A stretch of DNA of 64,000 nucleotides, from assembly GCA_023251455.1 (NCBI GenBank), contig JAHEYT010000038.1, positions 1-64,000 of the forward strand, given 5' to 3'. The notes beneath the pieces were generated by a model that saw only the letters and a program-made list of their open reading frames with translations, was not told where the DNA came from and made no database searches. The position numbers were made by a program, and so were the translations under genes. Within the stretch, counting starts at the first letter, position 1, and each line of letters opens with the position of its first letter. The DNA is from Bacteroidota bacterium (GTDB lineage Bacteria > Bacteroidota > Bacteroidia > Bacteroidales > Prolixibacteraceae). Of the stretch, positions 15,906-24,480 are shown one piece after another.

Positions 15906-17345
15906 ATGAAAGCCTATTTCAGATTCCTACTTTTAGCTCTGGTATTATCATTCCCAAAATCCGAACTTTTTGCTCAAACTGACAAGGAAGGAGCAAAATC
16001 AGTGGTAAAAATAACAACCTCATTCATTACAACAGAGAATGGTAAAACGGTTAAAAAAATAAGTAATGCTTCTGGTTGGTGCTGGAAAGACTCCCGGCAC
16101 ATCATAACTGACTTACATGTTGTTGCCGGCATTCCTAATGAAAATATCAGGATATCTACCAATAAAGGTGTAAAAGAGTGTGGTGCAAAAGTCGAGAAGG
16201 TGTTGTACGAAGCTGATCTTGCCCTGCTTTTGCTTGATGCAGATCTTGGCCTTGTACCGCTTGATATTCAGGATACAGACCCGAATTCTAAAAATGAATT
16301 CAGTGTTTGGGGATTTCCGCATGGGATTGATGATATGTCTGGAGACGAGATTCGCTTTTCCCGAAGTCTTACATCAACACCTACTTTAAACAGTATTGTC
16401 AATGGCAATGAGCTGAAATTTACCTTGGAGAAGCAAGGCTATCCGCTACCGAAGGCAAATATTTTGCGGATAAGTTCAACCATTCAGCCAGGTCATTCGG
16501 GCGCTCCGATTTTTGCCGAAAACGGTAAAGTCGTAGGCATTGCCGACGGTGGCCTTCGCGAAGGTACCGCGCGCCTTAATTGGGCCATGCCTGCAGCGAA
16601 ATACGTTCCTCTTCTCCTTAATTCAAATGAAACCAAACCAAATACACGTTCAGTACAAGTAAACCTTTACGCCACCACGACTACTGTTGCCGTTGATGCC
16701 ACTGAAGCTGAACAAAATATGGAAATGGGAAAAGATGCAGCAGCGAATACCATCGTTAACGGAGATATGTCGATTTCTAAAACCTGGACTGCAAGTTACG
16801 ATGAGATTATTGAAACCATGGCGGAAGAGGATGTCGCTGAGCTTAAAGCCCTGACAAATAAGGCTAATATCGATATGGCAGACACCCGGTATGATATATA
16901 TGAAGATTTCAGCACTGGTGCAACAATAACCATTCCCTCCGGTGAATATTTTTCGGTTTCAGACGGATGGTTCTATACCAACAATGCAGACTCAACGCTT
17001 TTTTATGACGCGATGCCTTTCGATTTTGAGACCTTTGAAGATGCAAAAAATGAAGTTTTAGCAGTTTTTAACGATAGTTTTGATGAAAATGATTGGGCTA
17101 TTGATCCCGACTCTCCTGATACCAGTGAAGTAAATGCCTTAGATAAAGTTGCAACATATCAATTCAGTCGCATGTCGAAAAACGAAGATGGACAAATGTT
17201 AAATTACTATGCTGAAGTTGATGGTTCTTCTGTACTGGTCACTTATCTGATATACGATATAAACCAGCTTAAAAACATCGAATATCTAAAGACGTTTCTG
17301 CATTATGCAATAGCCATGAAGATGGCAACTTTTTCAGAATATTAA
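15906..17345 (+). CDS. Exported trypsin-like (S1) serine protease with extra C-terminal domain
   Basis: A 479-residue protein with a signal peptide (cut near FAQ at 22-24). A chymotrypsin-like fold spans about 28-235 with a complete triad: His71 in DLHVVAG, Asp104 in YEADLALL and Ser198 in PGHSGAPIF, where GHSGAP is the oxyanion-hole motif. Residues 260-479 form a separate acidic alpha/beta region with no PDZ pattern and no recognised family; repeated acidic patches (SFDENDWAIDPDSPDTSE) suggest a secreted fold. The gene is convergent with topB. A protein quality-control or processing role is inferred. Confidence 0.82.
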   Translation: MKAYFRFLLLALVLSFPKSELFAQTDKEGAKSVVKITTSFITTENGKTVKKISNASGWCWKDSRHIITDLHVVAGIPNENIRISTNKGVKECGAKVEKVLYEADLALLLLDADLGLVPLDIQDTDPNSKNEFSVWGFPHGIDDMSGDEIRFSRSLTSTPTLNSIVNGNELKFTLEKQGYPLPKANILRISSTIQPGHSGAPIFAENGKVVGIADGGLREGTARLNWAMPAAKYVPLLLNSNETKPNTRSVQVNLYATTTTVAVDATEAEQNMEMGKDAAANTIVNGDMSISKTWTASYDEIIETMAEEDVAELKALTNKANIDMADTRYDIYEDFSTGATITIPSGEYFSVSDGWFYTNNADSTLFYDAMPFDFETFEDAKNEVLAVFNDSFDENDWAIDPDSPDTSEVNALDKVATYQFSRMSKNEDGQMLNYYAEVDGSSVLVTYLIYDINQLKNIEYLKTFLHYAIAMKMATFSEY

Positions 17346-17401
17346 TACTACCTGTTATCCGTTAGTAGTGGATATTTTAAGAATTCTACTTCTGATTAAA
17401 G

Positions 17402-19753
17402 TTATTTCTCCTGAAACTTCACCTGGTATCCGGAATCAAACCGAAACATCCCGGTTGTTTTTTTATCGTTTTCCTGAGAGGTAAATGTACGGGTCTGGCC
17501 TTTTAAAACCAGTTGACTGACCTGGCTTTCAGTGAGTTTTTTACCTTGGATTTCAAAAGTGATGCGCAGTTTGCAGCCACCTCTGAAATTGCTGCAACCC
17601 CATGCAGTGTTTCCTTTTACTATTTCACCGACTTTGCATGATGGGCAAACCAGTTTTTCAGGTTCTGCCTCTAAAAATGAGATTTTAAAATCCACAGTCA
17701 GTTCCAGAAAACCATCCACAGAATCCTCGTCCTGTTTGAAACCTTTGATCAGTGCGGTTTTTCCTTTCTCAGCCAATCGCTTGATCTGAGCATCTGTGAG
17801 TTTCTTACCCATAAACTCAAAAGGAATAATAAACCGGCAGCCCTCTTTCCAATCGGAGCAACCCCATGCATTTTTGCCCTTCTTCAAAGTTCCTTTTTTG
17901 CAGGCCGGACAAGTAGTTTCAGTTGGTTCTGCCGGAGCTGCTTTTTCTTTTTTCTGCGGAATGACTGGTTCTTCTGGTACAAAAGTAAATACTTTTCGGG
18001 GCGACCGTTTCACCTGATTAACCACATCGGTAACCATCTGCTTCATCTCGTCCATAAAGAGAGTCACATCGTACTGGCCCAATTCAATCATCCGGAGCTT
18101 TTTTTCCCATTGCCCGGTTAGCTCTGCCGATTTTAGCAGTTCATTTTCAATACTGTCGATCAGGTCGATCCCGGTTTGAGTGGCAACCAACCGTTTGCCT
18201 TCTTTCTTCACGTATTTTCTCCGGAACAGCGTTTCGATGATGTTCGCACGAGTTGAAGGACGCCCGATGCCGTTGTCCTTCATCAGTTCGCGGAGTTCTT
18301 CGTCGTCCACGCTTTTCCCGGCGGTTTCCATCGCACGTAGAAGTGTTGCTTCAGTATGGTATTTCGGTGGTTGTGTCGATTTTTCGAGCAATCCGGGTTC
18401 GTGTGGACCATGTTCGCCGGTCACAAAAATCGGTAGGATATTTTCATCGCTTTGAACAGGATTCTTCTCATTCATATACACAGTGCGCCATCCGGGCGAA
18501 AGAATTTGTTTTCCGGTAGCCTTGAAATCGTGTGATCCAACTTTGGCCTCGACGGTGGTATTGGCCACTTTACAATCGGGATAAAACACCGAAATAAACC
18601 GTTTGGCCACCATATCGAATACCTGCTTTTCGGTCTGGTTCAGATCGGCACGATATTGTCCGGTGGGGATAATAGCATGGTGATCGGTAATCTTTTTGTT
18701 GTCGAAAACCTTGTTCGACTTGCGTATTTTCTCCTGAAGCAGAGGTGCAGTAAGCGTTTCGTAGCCTTTTAGGTTTTTCAGGATGCCGGGAACTTTTGGG
18801 TAAATATCATCCGACAGATAAGTGGTGTCTACGCGCGGATAAGTGGTCAGTTTCTTTTCGTACAGCGACTGAATGGTTTTCAACGTGTCTTCGGCACCCA
18901 TGTTGAACTTGCGGTTGCAATCAACCTGCAATGAGGTTAAATCGAACAAACGTAACGGTGCTTCTGTGCTGTTTTTGGTTTCAATTTTGCCGATAACCAG
19001 TTCAAAACGACTGATTTCTTCCAGAACCTGAGCTGCATCTTCTCGGTTTTGGAAACGTCCGGAGGCAGCAGAAAACGTGGCTTCGCGGTAAATGGTTTTG
19101 ATTTCGAAATACGGTTCAGGCTTAAAAGCGTCAATCTCTTTTTGGCGATTGACGATGATTGCCAAGGTAGGGGTTTGCACCCTTCCAATGGACAAAACCT
19201 GTTTATCCCGACCGTATTTGAGGGTGTAAAGCCGTGTGGCATTCATTCCCAAAAGCCAGTCGCCAATGGCTCTGGCACTTCCGGCGGCATAAAGATTATC
19301 GAACTTTCCACCGGGCTGTAAATGATTAAAACCTTCGCGGATAGCTTCTTCTGTAAGCGATGAAATCCACAAACGTTTAACCGGGGCGGTGCATTTGGCT
19401 TTCGACATCACCCATCGCTGGATCAATTCTCCTTCCTGGCCCGCGTCACCACAGTTGATCACCTCTTCGGCGGCCAGCATCAGTTTTTCGATGGTCGCAA
19501 ATTGCTTTTTTACACCGTCATCTTCAATAAGCTTGATGCCAAATTTCTGAGGAATCATGGGCAGCGACCGGAAATTCCATGATTTCCATTGCTCGGTGTA
19601 GTCGTTGGGTTCTTTGAGGGTACACAAATGCCCGAATGTCCAGGTCACCTGGTATCCGTTTCCTTCAAAATAACCGTCGCGACGGCTGTTGGCGCCAATG
19701 ATCTGGGCAAGTTCTTTAGCCACGCTGGGCTTTTCGGCAATACAAACTTTCAT
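17402..19753 (-). CDS. topB: DNA topoisomerase III (type IA)
   Basis: A 783-residue enzyme that relaxes and decatenates single-stranded DNA. The Toprim domain starts at residue 1 (MKVCIAEKPSVAKELAQIIG, with the catalytic Glu) and includes NCGDAGQEGELIQRW. The active-site tyrosine is in TTYPRVDTTYLSDD (about residue 315). The C-terminal extension carries two similar zinc-ribbon-like modules, each with CPxC then WGCS-and-C and an IKRLAEKGKT/VSQLVLKGQT tail, at about 650-710 and 725-780. The length is above the family norm of about 650 because of this repeat, which is usual in Bacteroidetes. Confidence 0.95.
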   Translation of the reverse strand: MKVCIAEKPSVAKELAQIIGANSRRDGYFEGNGYQVTWTFGHLCTLKEPNDYTEQWKSWNFRSLPMIPQKFGIKLIEDDGVKKQFATIEKLMLAAEEVINCGDAGQEGELIQRWVMSKAKCTAPVKRLWISSLTEEAIREGFNHLQPGGKFDNLYAAGSARAIGDWLLGMNATRLYTLKYGRDKQVLSIGRVQTPTLAIIVNRQKEIDAFKPEPYFEIKTIYREATFSAASGRFQNREDAAQVLEEISRFELVIGKIETKNSTEAPLRLFDLTSLQVDCNRKFNMGAEDTLKTIQSLYEKKLTTYPRVDTTYLSDDIYPKVPGILKNLKGYETLTAPLLQEKIRKSNKVFDNKKITDHHAIIPTGQYRADLNQTEKQVFDMVAKRFISVFYPDCKVANTTVEAKVGSHDFKATGKQILSPGWRTVYMNEKNPVQSDENILPIFVTGEHGPHEPGLLEKSTQPPKYHTEATLLRAMETAGKSVDDEELRELMKDNGIGRPSTRANIIETLFRRKYVKKEGKRLVATQTGIDLIDSIENELLKSAELTGQWEKKLRMIELGQYDVTLFMDEMKQMVTDVVNQVKRSPRKVFTFVPEEPVIPQKKEKAAPAEPTETTCPACKKGTLKKGKNAWGCSDWKEGCRFIIPFEFMGKKLTDAQIKRLAEKGKTALIKGFKQDEDSVDGFLELTVDFKISFLEAEPEKLVCPSCKVGEIVKGNTAWGCSNFRGGCKLRITFEIQGKKLTESQVSQLVLKGQTRTFTSQENDKKTTGMFRFDSGYQVKFQEK

Positions 19754-19760
19754 GAAATCA

Positions 19761-19788
19761 GTTCAAAGTTTCAAGTTCAAAGTTTCAG
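19761..19788. repeat. Short 14-bp tandem repeat
   Basis: GTTCAAAGTTTCA occurs twice in a row with a 14-base period in the 53 bases between topB and the next gene. Two copies only; no function is visible. Confidence 0.6.
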
Positions 19789-19806
19789 GTCAAGCCTTGA
19801 AATTGG

Positions 19807-20628
19807 TTATTGATTGTTGGAAGCTGGGTATTTCTTTACAATCCAAATATCCTGAGGAAGCCATTTACCTTGTTCAGCTTTAGTTTCAACATGTTCCAGA
19901 ATTTGAACATTCGCGAATAAATGTTCCATAAAACCTTTGGGCTGAAATGCTGAAAACGTCCGGTGACCTTCTTTGACGTTTCCGCGGACAACAAGCTTGT
20001 TTTGATTGTATGCTTCGATTTCGCTATCAGTTAGTTTGATTTTAAAATTATCTCCCTGAGTGGTCAGAAACATGATCCCCTGTGGTTTGATTATCCTGAA
20101 TAGCTCTTTGTACCAATCGAAATGCATTTGTTCCGACAAATGAGTAAAGATTGAAATGCCATAGATCACATCAAAGAAGTTATCGGAATATGGCAATTTG
20201 GCATCCAGCGAATTGGTGTTGAAATGTACGCCTGGAATGTTTTCAGAGCACCATTCGATTGATTTAGAGTTGTAATCTGTGCCATAAAATTCACATCCAT
20301 TACCAATTACTTTTGGCAGGTGGCGTATGACTCTCCCAGGACCACACCCCCAGTCGAGTATCTTTTTGTCTTTTAATTCGATGTGTTTTTTAAAATAATC
20401 AGCAAGCCATTGAGCGGAATCAATGCTATCGGTATAGTATTTCTGATAATTGATCTGAAAAGATTCATAGATCAGGTAATCTGGCGGCAATTTAACGTCG
20501 GGGTTGTTTTTCCTGAAATCGCGATTGATCTTTCTGTTTTGATAACTCTGGATATAAAAACGTAGCCAATCGGTCAAATAAATTAGTCCAAATTGCCGCA
20601 ATAAATTCGAAATCTGTCCGCGTTTCAT
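19807..20628 (-). CDS. Class I SAM-dependent methyltransferase
   Basis: A 273-residue protein. The SAM-binding motif I is ILDWGCGPGRVIRHLP (about 95-110). Motif II is EFYGTDYNSKSIEW, and LPYSDNFFDVIYGISIFTHL with a late GIMFLTTQGD fits a Methyltransf_11/25 small-molecule or sugar methyltransferase. The first 60 residues are basic and helical (LLRQFGLIYLTDWLRFYIQS), possibly substrate- or membrane-facing. It lies 8 bases after the CvfB-like gene and 53 bases before topB on the same strand. Substrate unknown. Confidence 0.8.
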   Translation of the reverse strand: MKRGQISNLLRQFGLIYLTDWLRFYIQSYQNRKINRDFRKNNPDVKLPPDYLIYESFQINYQKYYTDSIDSAQWLADYFKKHIELKDKKILDWGCGPGRVIRHLPKVIGNGCEFYGTDYNSKSIEWCSENIPGVHFNTNSLDAKLPYSDNFFDVIYGISIFTHLSEQMHFDWYKELFRIIKPQGIMFLTTQGDNFKIKLTDSEIEAYNQNKLVVRGNVKEGHRTFSAFQPKGFMEHLFANVQILEHVETKAEQGKWLPQDIWIVKKYPASNNQ

Positions 20629-20636
20629 GTTCCTTT

Positions 20637-21476
20637 CTATTTAAAAGTTAACAGTCTGATTCCGTTTTCCTCGAGCGCGATGAACCTTTTTTTATAAAGG
20701 GCCCCAATTGCAGCCTTGAAATTTTTCTTGCTTATTTTGAATGTTTTGTAAATTTCTTCAGGAGAACTTTTGTCGGTTAATGGCAAAAATCCATTGTTCT
20801 TTTGTAATTCAACAATAATCCGGTCGACAAAAGAGCTGATCTTTTCGTATCCGGCTTTTTGCAGGCAAAGGTCAATTTTGCCATCAGTCCTGATCTTTTT
20901 AATGAAGCCCTGTACTTTGTCTCCCGGGTTAAGGGGCTGAAAAACCTCATTTTTAAAGATCACGCCGAGGTGACTGTAGTCGATAATTGCATTGTAGCCC
21001 AAATCGGTTTCGTTCACAATGATCAGGTCAACCTCTTCGTCAATATCGTAATCAACCGGAATGTTATCGAGGTATTGCTCTATTTTTGACGAGGCGGCAA
21101 TTCGTTTGGTATTGGTATCCACATACACATATACCAGGTATTTTTTGCCTTCCTCCATCTGCTGGCGTTGCTCACGGAACGGCACAAACAAATCTTTGGG
21201 TAATCCCCAGTTCAGGAAAGCACCGACTGGCGTGACCGAAACAACCTGAAGCAAGGCAAATTCTTCGACCATAGCCAATGGTTTTTCAGTGGTTGCCACC
21301 AGGCGGTCTTCCGAATCGAGGTAGATAAATGCATCCAGATGATCTCCGGGCATTGTTCCTTCCGGAACGTAGCGTTTGGGCATCAGGATTTCACCCAGAT
21401 CGCCACCATCGAGGTAAATACCAAAGTCAACTTCTTTAACTACCTCTAAATGATTTATTTTTCCTATTTCAGTCAT
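20637..21476 (-). CDS. CvfB-like S1-domain RNA-binding protein
   Basis: A 279-residue protein. Tandem S1-like OB folds are recognisable from YLDGGDLGEILMPKRYVPEG at 20-39, GAFLNWGLPKDLFVPFREQ near 100, and the third unit around VQGFIKKIRTDGKIDLCLQ. A C-terminal winged helix covers about 225-279 (KISKKNFKAAIGALYKKRF). The frame is open to 21533 but ATG 21476 (MTEIGKINHLEVV) gives the family N-terminus. Related proteins bind RNA and affect virulence gene expression in Firmicutes; the role here is inferred only at family level. Confidence 0.85.
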   Translation of the reverse strand: MTEIGKINHLEVVKEVDFGIYLDGGDLGEILMPKRYVPEGTMPGDHLDAFIYLDSEDRLVATTEKPLAMVEEFALLQVVSVTPVGAFLNWGLPKDLFVPFREQRQQMEEGKKYLVYVYVDTNTKRIAASSKIEQYLDNIPVDYDIDEEVDLIIVNETDLGYNAIIDYSHLGVIFKNEVFQPLNPGDKVQGFIKKIRTDGKIDLCLQKAGYEKISSFVDRIIVELQKNNGFLPLTDKSSPEEIYKTFKISKKNFKAAIGALYKKRFIALEENGIRLLTFK

Positions 21477-21526
21477 AATGCGTTGCGAGTTACGGGTTAC
21501 AAGTTTCGTGTTGTGCGCTGATAAGA

Positions 21527-21555
21527 GCGTCATGCTGAACTTGTTTCAGCATCTT
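21527..21555. repeat. Intergenic hairpin repeat of the GTCATGCTGAAC type
   Basis: ATGCTGAA (21532-21539) and TTCAGCAT (21545-21552) form an 8-bp stem inside GCGTCATGCTGAACTTGTTT and its mirror. The motif is familiar from intergenic regions of many Bacteroidetes genomes (from memory, not searched). It lies between the LutA-like stop and the CvfB-like start and is preceded by another repeat-like stretch of the GAGTTACGGGTTAC type. Confidence 0.55.
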
Positions 21556-21572
21556 ATTGTTTAATTGTTCAT

Positions 21573-22298
21573 TTATTCCCAACCCGAAGCCAGAATGTCG
21601 GCTATGTGAATCGGTTTGATGGGTAAATTATTTTTCAGGATGTATCCTTCAATGTTCATGATACACGACGATTCGGTGGAAATGATGTATTCGGCTCCGG
21701 TTTTCAAGGCATGCTCCACTTTCTGTTCGGTCATTGCCGATGAGATGGCAGTGAATTTAGCCGAGAAAGTACCACCAAATCCGCAGCAGGTTTCGGTATC
21801 TTCCATTTCAACCAATTCCAGACCTTTTACTTTCGAGAGCAAAAGGCGCGGTTCCTTGCGGATTCCGTATTCGCGCAAAGCGGTACAGGCATCGTGGTAG
21901 CAAACTTTATGTGGAAACTCGGCTCCAAAATCGGTGAAATTTAAATGATTCACCAGGTAATCGGTTAGCTCAAATATATTTCGGTTCAGTCGCTGATAAT
22001 CTTCAAAACCAGCCTGACCCGCTTTAAATAAATCAGGATAGTAGTTTTTAATGAACCCTGTGCACGAAGCCGATGGACTGACGATGTGCCTATCGTTCGG
22101 GAAATCGCGAATGAATTTTTTTGCCAATGTTTTGGTTTCGTCCCAGTAGCCGCTGTTGAAAGCGGGCTGTCCACAGCAGGTTTGCTCTGGATTGTAATTC
22201 ACTTCCAGTCCGGCTTTACGAAGCAGTTTCACCGTATTAAAAGCCGTATCAGGATAAATCTGATCGATAAAACAAGGGATAAAAAGATCGACAGTCAT
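21573..22298 (-). CDS. LutA/GlpC-like CCG-domain Fe-S protein
   Basis: A 241-residue protein with the two cysteine-rich CCG motifs of this family: TCCGQPAFNSGYW near residue 44 and TCCGFGGTFSAKF near 185. Single cysteines precede each (FIPCFID, CYHDAC). Length and start (MTVDLFIPCFIDQIYP at ATG 22298) match LutA of the lactate-oxidation LutABC system and the GlcF/GlpC family. No LutB or LutC lies next to it here, so the pathway is unclear. An alternative ATG at 22304 adds two residues. The frame runs upstream into the tRNA gene, which makes longer starts unlikely. Confidence 0.85.
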   Translation of the reverse strand: MTVDLFIPCFIDQIYPDTAFNTVKLLRKAGLEVNYNPEQTCCGQPAFNSGYWDETKTLAKKFIRDFPNDRHIVSPSASCTGFIKNYYPDLFKAGQAGFEDYQRLNRNIFELTDYLVNHLNFTDFGAEFPHKVCYHDACTALREYGIRKEPRLLLSKVKGLELVEMEDTETCCGFGGTFSAKFTAISSAMTEQKVEHALKTGAEYIISTESSCIMNIEGYILKNNLPIKPIHIADILASGWE

Positions 22299-22346
22299 AA
22301 CCATTTGTATTTGGGTTGAAGTTACCAAAGACTTTTCGTAAAACAA

Positions 22347-22372
22347 AAAAGCTGCCCGAAAGAGCAGCTTTT
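22347..22372 (-). terminator. Rho-independent terminator of tRNA-Trp
   Basis: On the minus strand AAAAGCTGC pairs with GCAGCTTTT around an 8-base TCTTTCGG loop, followed by a T-run. It begins 2 bases after the tRNA 3' end. Confidence 0.85.
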
Positions 22373-22373
22373 G

Positions 22374-22446
22374 CACGGGAGGAGCGACTCGAACGCCCGA
22401 CACCTGGTTTTGGAGACCAGTGCTCTACCAACTGAGCTACACCCGT
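22374..22446 (-). tRNA. tRNA-Trp (anticodon CCA)
   Basis: The 73-base minus-strand sequence folds as a cloverleaf. The D arm is GTAGCTCAGTTGGTAGAGCAC; the anticodon arm ACTGGTCTCCAAAACCAGGT shows CCA in the loop; the T arm is GGGCGTTCGAGTCGCTC. The acceptor stem ACGGGTG/CTCCCGT has one T-T mismatch at the sixth pair, and G is the discriminator. CCA is not encoded. It is followed by its own terminator and stands upstream of the LutA-like gene. Confidence 0.93.
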
Positions 22447-22698
22447 ATCATTTTGCGATGGCAAATATAGTAATTACTTTTTTACAACCTAGAGAAAATA
22501 ACTCCCTCCGGATAAAATTTCTACCAGATGCAAGGCTTTTGGCTGCCCGAATGGAGCTGACTTTTTCATAATCAACAAAATAAAGCAGGAAGAAAATATT
22601 GTGATTTATCGGAATAAAAGCTGAATTTGAACCGGAGAATCAGATTCAGGTAAACTTTTTTTACCTTTCAGGATCGATTTATCCAAAATATCACTGTT

Positions 22699-23880
22699 AT
22701 GGTTGATCAGCGAACTTTTAGTATCGAAAAAAACATGATCATTATCTTTGGAGTTACCCTGATTGCAGTGATGGGTATTGCCAGTATTACTCCAGCTTTT
22801 CCGGGAATCATCCAGTATTTTGGTATTTCAACACAACAGGTGGGCTGGCTAATCGCGGCATTCACACTTCCCGGAATATTTTTAACACCAGTATCAGGTA
22901 TTTTGGCCGATCGATTTGGTCGGAAACTGGTGTTGGTGCCTTCATTGTTTATCTTCGGAATTGCCGGTTTTTTGTGCTCTTTTATGCGCGACTTTCATTC
23001 ACTTTTAGTATTTCTATTTATTGAAGGGATTGGTGCTGCCGGACTTTCTAGCATCAATATCACACTGATCGGCGATTTGTATACAGGCGAAAAGCGCACT
23101 ACGCTGATGGGCTACAATGCCAGTATTTTGAGTATCGGAACGGCAGCATATCCGGCTGTGGGTGGATTCATCGCAGTTTTTGGATGGCAATACATTTTTT
23201 ACCTTCCGCTTCTTGCCCTTCCACTTGGCATCTATGTTATTTTTGGCCTGAATAATCCAGAACCAAAAGATCATCGGGGAATTGGTGAGTATTTCCGCCG
23301 AATTTGGAAAAATATCAATCAGCGAAGCGTTTGGGGACTTTTTCTAGTCAATATGTTAGTGTTTGTTCTGCTTTATGGTTCTTATCTGACGTATTTTCCG
23401 ATTTTGCTTTCCGAGCGGTTGCAGGCATCCTCTGTTCAAATTGGCTTAATGATGTCTATCATGTCGCTGATTACGGCGGGTACTTCCTCACAATTGGGAC
23501 GAATCAATAGGCGGTTTCAATCTAAGACAATCCTGTTATTTGGAACCAGTTTCTATTTTCTATCCATGCTTTCACTGCTCATTAGTCAAAGCTGGACTCA
23601 GGTTGTCGTTTCTGTGATTGTGTTCGGGCTTGGGCATGGTTTGCTGGTTCCTTCCATTCAGAACTTACTGGTCGGATTTGCTTCTATCAAAGAAAGGGCT
23701 GCATTTATGTCTGTCAATAGTATGGTTCTGCGCATTGGCCAAACCATTGGTCCGTTGCTTATTGGTGTATTTTATGCCATCGGCAGCCTGCAAGCTACGT
23801 TTATAGCCGGAGCAGTTGTGGCAATGATGATGTCTGGAGTGATTACGGGGATGATCAAGGTTTCAAATCCAAACGACTAG
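22699..23880 (+). CDS. MFS drug-efflux-type transporter
   Basis: A 393-residue protein with 12 hydrophobic helices in two groups of six. The signature loop GILADRFGRKLVLVPSLF (about 74-91) is motif A of major facilitator exporters, and GIGAAGLSSINITLIGDLY resembles motif C of drug/H+ antiporters. The length fits 12-TM DHA1 exporters. A hairpin AGGTAAACTTTTTTTACCT lies about 40 bases upstream of the ATG and may overlap its promoter. Substrate cannot be told from the sequence. Followed by a small gene after 23 bases. Confidence 0.87.
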   Translation: MVDQRTFSIEKNMIIIFGVTLIAVMGIASITPAFPGIIQYFGISTQQVGWLIAAFTLPGIFLTPVSGILADRFGRKLVLVPSLFIFGIAGFLCSFMRDFHSLLVFLFIEGIGAAGLSSINITLIGDLYTGEKRTTLMGYNASILSIGTAAYPAVGGFIAVFGWQYIFYLPLLALPLGIYVIFGLNNPEPKDHRGIGEYFRRIWKNINQRSVWGLFLVNMLVFVLLYGSYLTYFPILLSERLQASSVQIGLMMSIMSLITAGTSSQLGRINRRFQSKTILLFGTSFYFLSMLSLLISQSWTQVVVSVIVFGLGHGLLVPSIQNLLVGFASIKERAAFMSVNSMVLRIGQTIGPLLIGVFYAIGSLQATFIAGAVVAMMMSGVITGMIKVSNPND

Positions 23881-23903
23881 GTTATATCCTAAAAACTGAT
23901 GAA

Positions 23904-24374
23904 ATGAAGAGTAATCCGACGATAAAGCTTGATTTATTGCCCGTTGAACGAAAATGTTTACGGTTGAATAAAATCAGAATCAGAGATTTAATAAAATACC
24001 AAGTTGAGGAATTGCAGTTGTTGCTTAATGTTCAGGCAATAAGGGCAATGGAGATACGCGCGTTGGTTGAATTTCAAAGTGTTCCCTCAATCGGGATAAA
24101 GTTTGCGCGCGACCTGATTTCTCTGGGATACTATTCTTTGGACGAATTGAAAGCTAAAGACGGTGCAAAACTATTGGATGAACTGGAGCTCTCAATAGGA
24201 ATCTGGATTGATCCGTGTGTTGAAGATCAGTGCAGGTTAGTGGTTCATTATGCCAACGACAGGAATGATCAATTAAACTGGTGGGATTTTACCGAAGAAC
24301 GAAAACAATACCGGATTAAGAATGGTTATCCGGCAAATCGGCCAAAGAAGGCTTGGTATGAATTGGAGAAATAG
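23904..24374 (+). CDS. Cdd1-like helix-hairpin-helix protein
   Basis: A 156-residue protein of the pathogenicity-locus Cdd1 type. It has a helix-hairpin-helix segment VEFQSVPSIGIKFARDLISLG (about 52-72) and the conserved WIDPCVEDQCRLVVHYAN and WWDFTEERKQYR stretches (about 112-145). Such proteins are found singly in many bacteria; binding of DNA through the HhH motif is likely but untested. It may be co-transcribed with the MFS gene. Confidence 0.8.
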   Translation: MKSNPTIKLDLLPVERKCLRLNKIRIRDLIKYQVEELQLLLNVQAIRAMEIRALVEFQSVPSIGIKFARDLISLGYYSLDELKAKDGAKLLDELELSIGIWIDPCVEDQCRLVVHYANDRNDQLNWWDFTEERKQYRIKNGYPANRPKKAWYELEK

Positions 24375-24420
24375 CAGAAAAACAGTAAATGATTTACATC
24401 GATGGTCAAAATCAGTAATG

Positions 24421-24456
24421 AAAAAAGCAAATACCTCATTCAAAGTATTTGCTTTT
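24421..24456. terminator. Bidirectional terminator between the Cdd1-like gene and speA
   Basis: AAAAGCAAATAC and GTATTTGCTTTT form a 12-bp stem around a 10-base loop. Poly-A on the left and poly-T on the right make it usable on both strands. It lies between two convergent genes. Confidence 0.88.
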
Positions 24457-24480
24457 CAGTTATATAGAATATGTAAAATC

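Noticed and set aside
17346-17401. Terminator between the protease and topB
   Set aside because: Only a 5-bp TATCC/GGATA stem is present, too weak to call.
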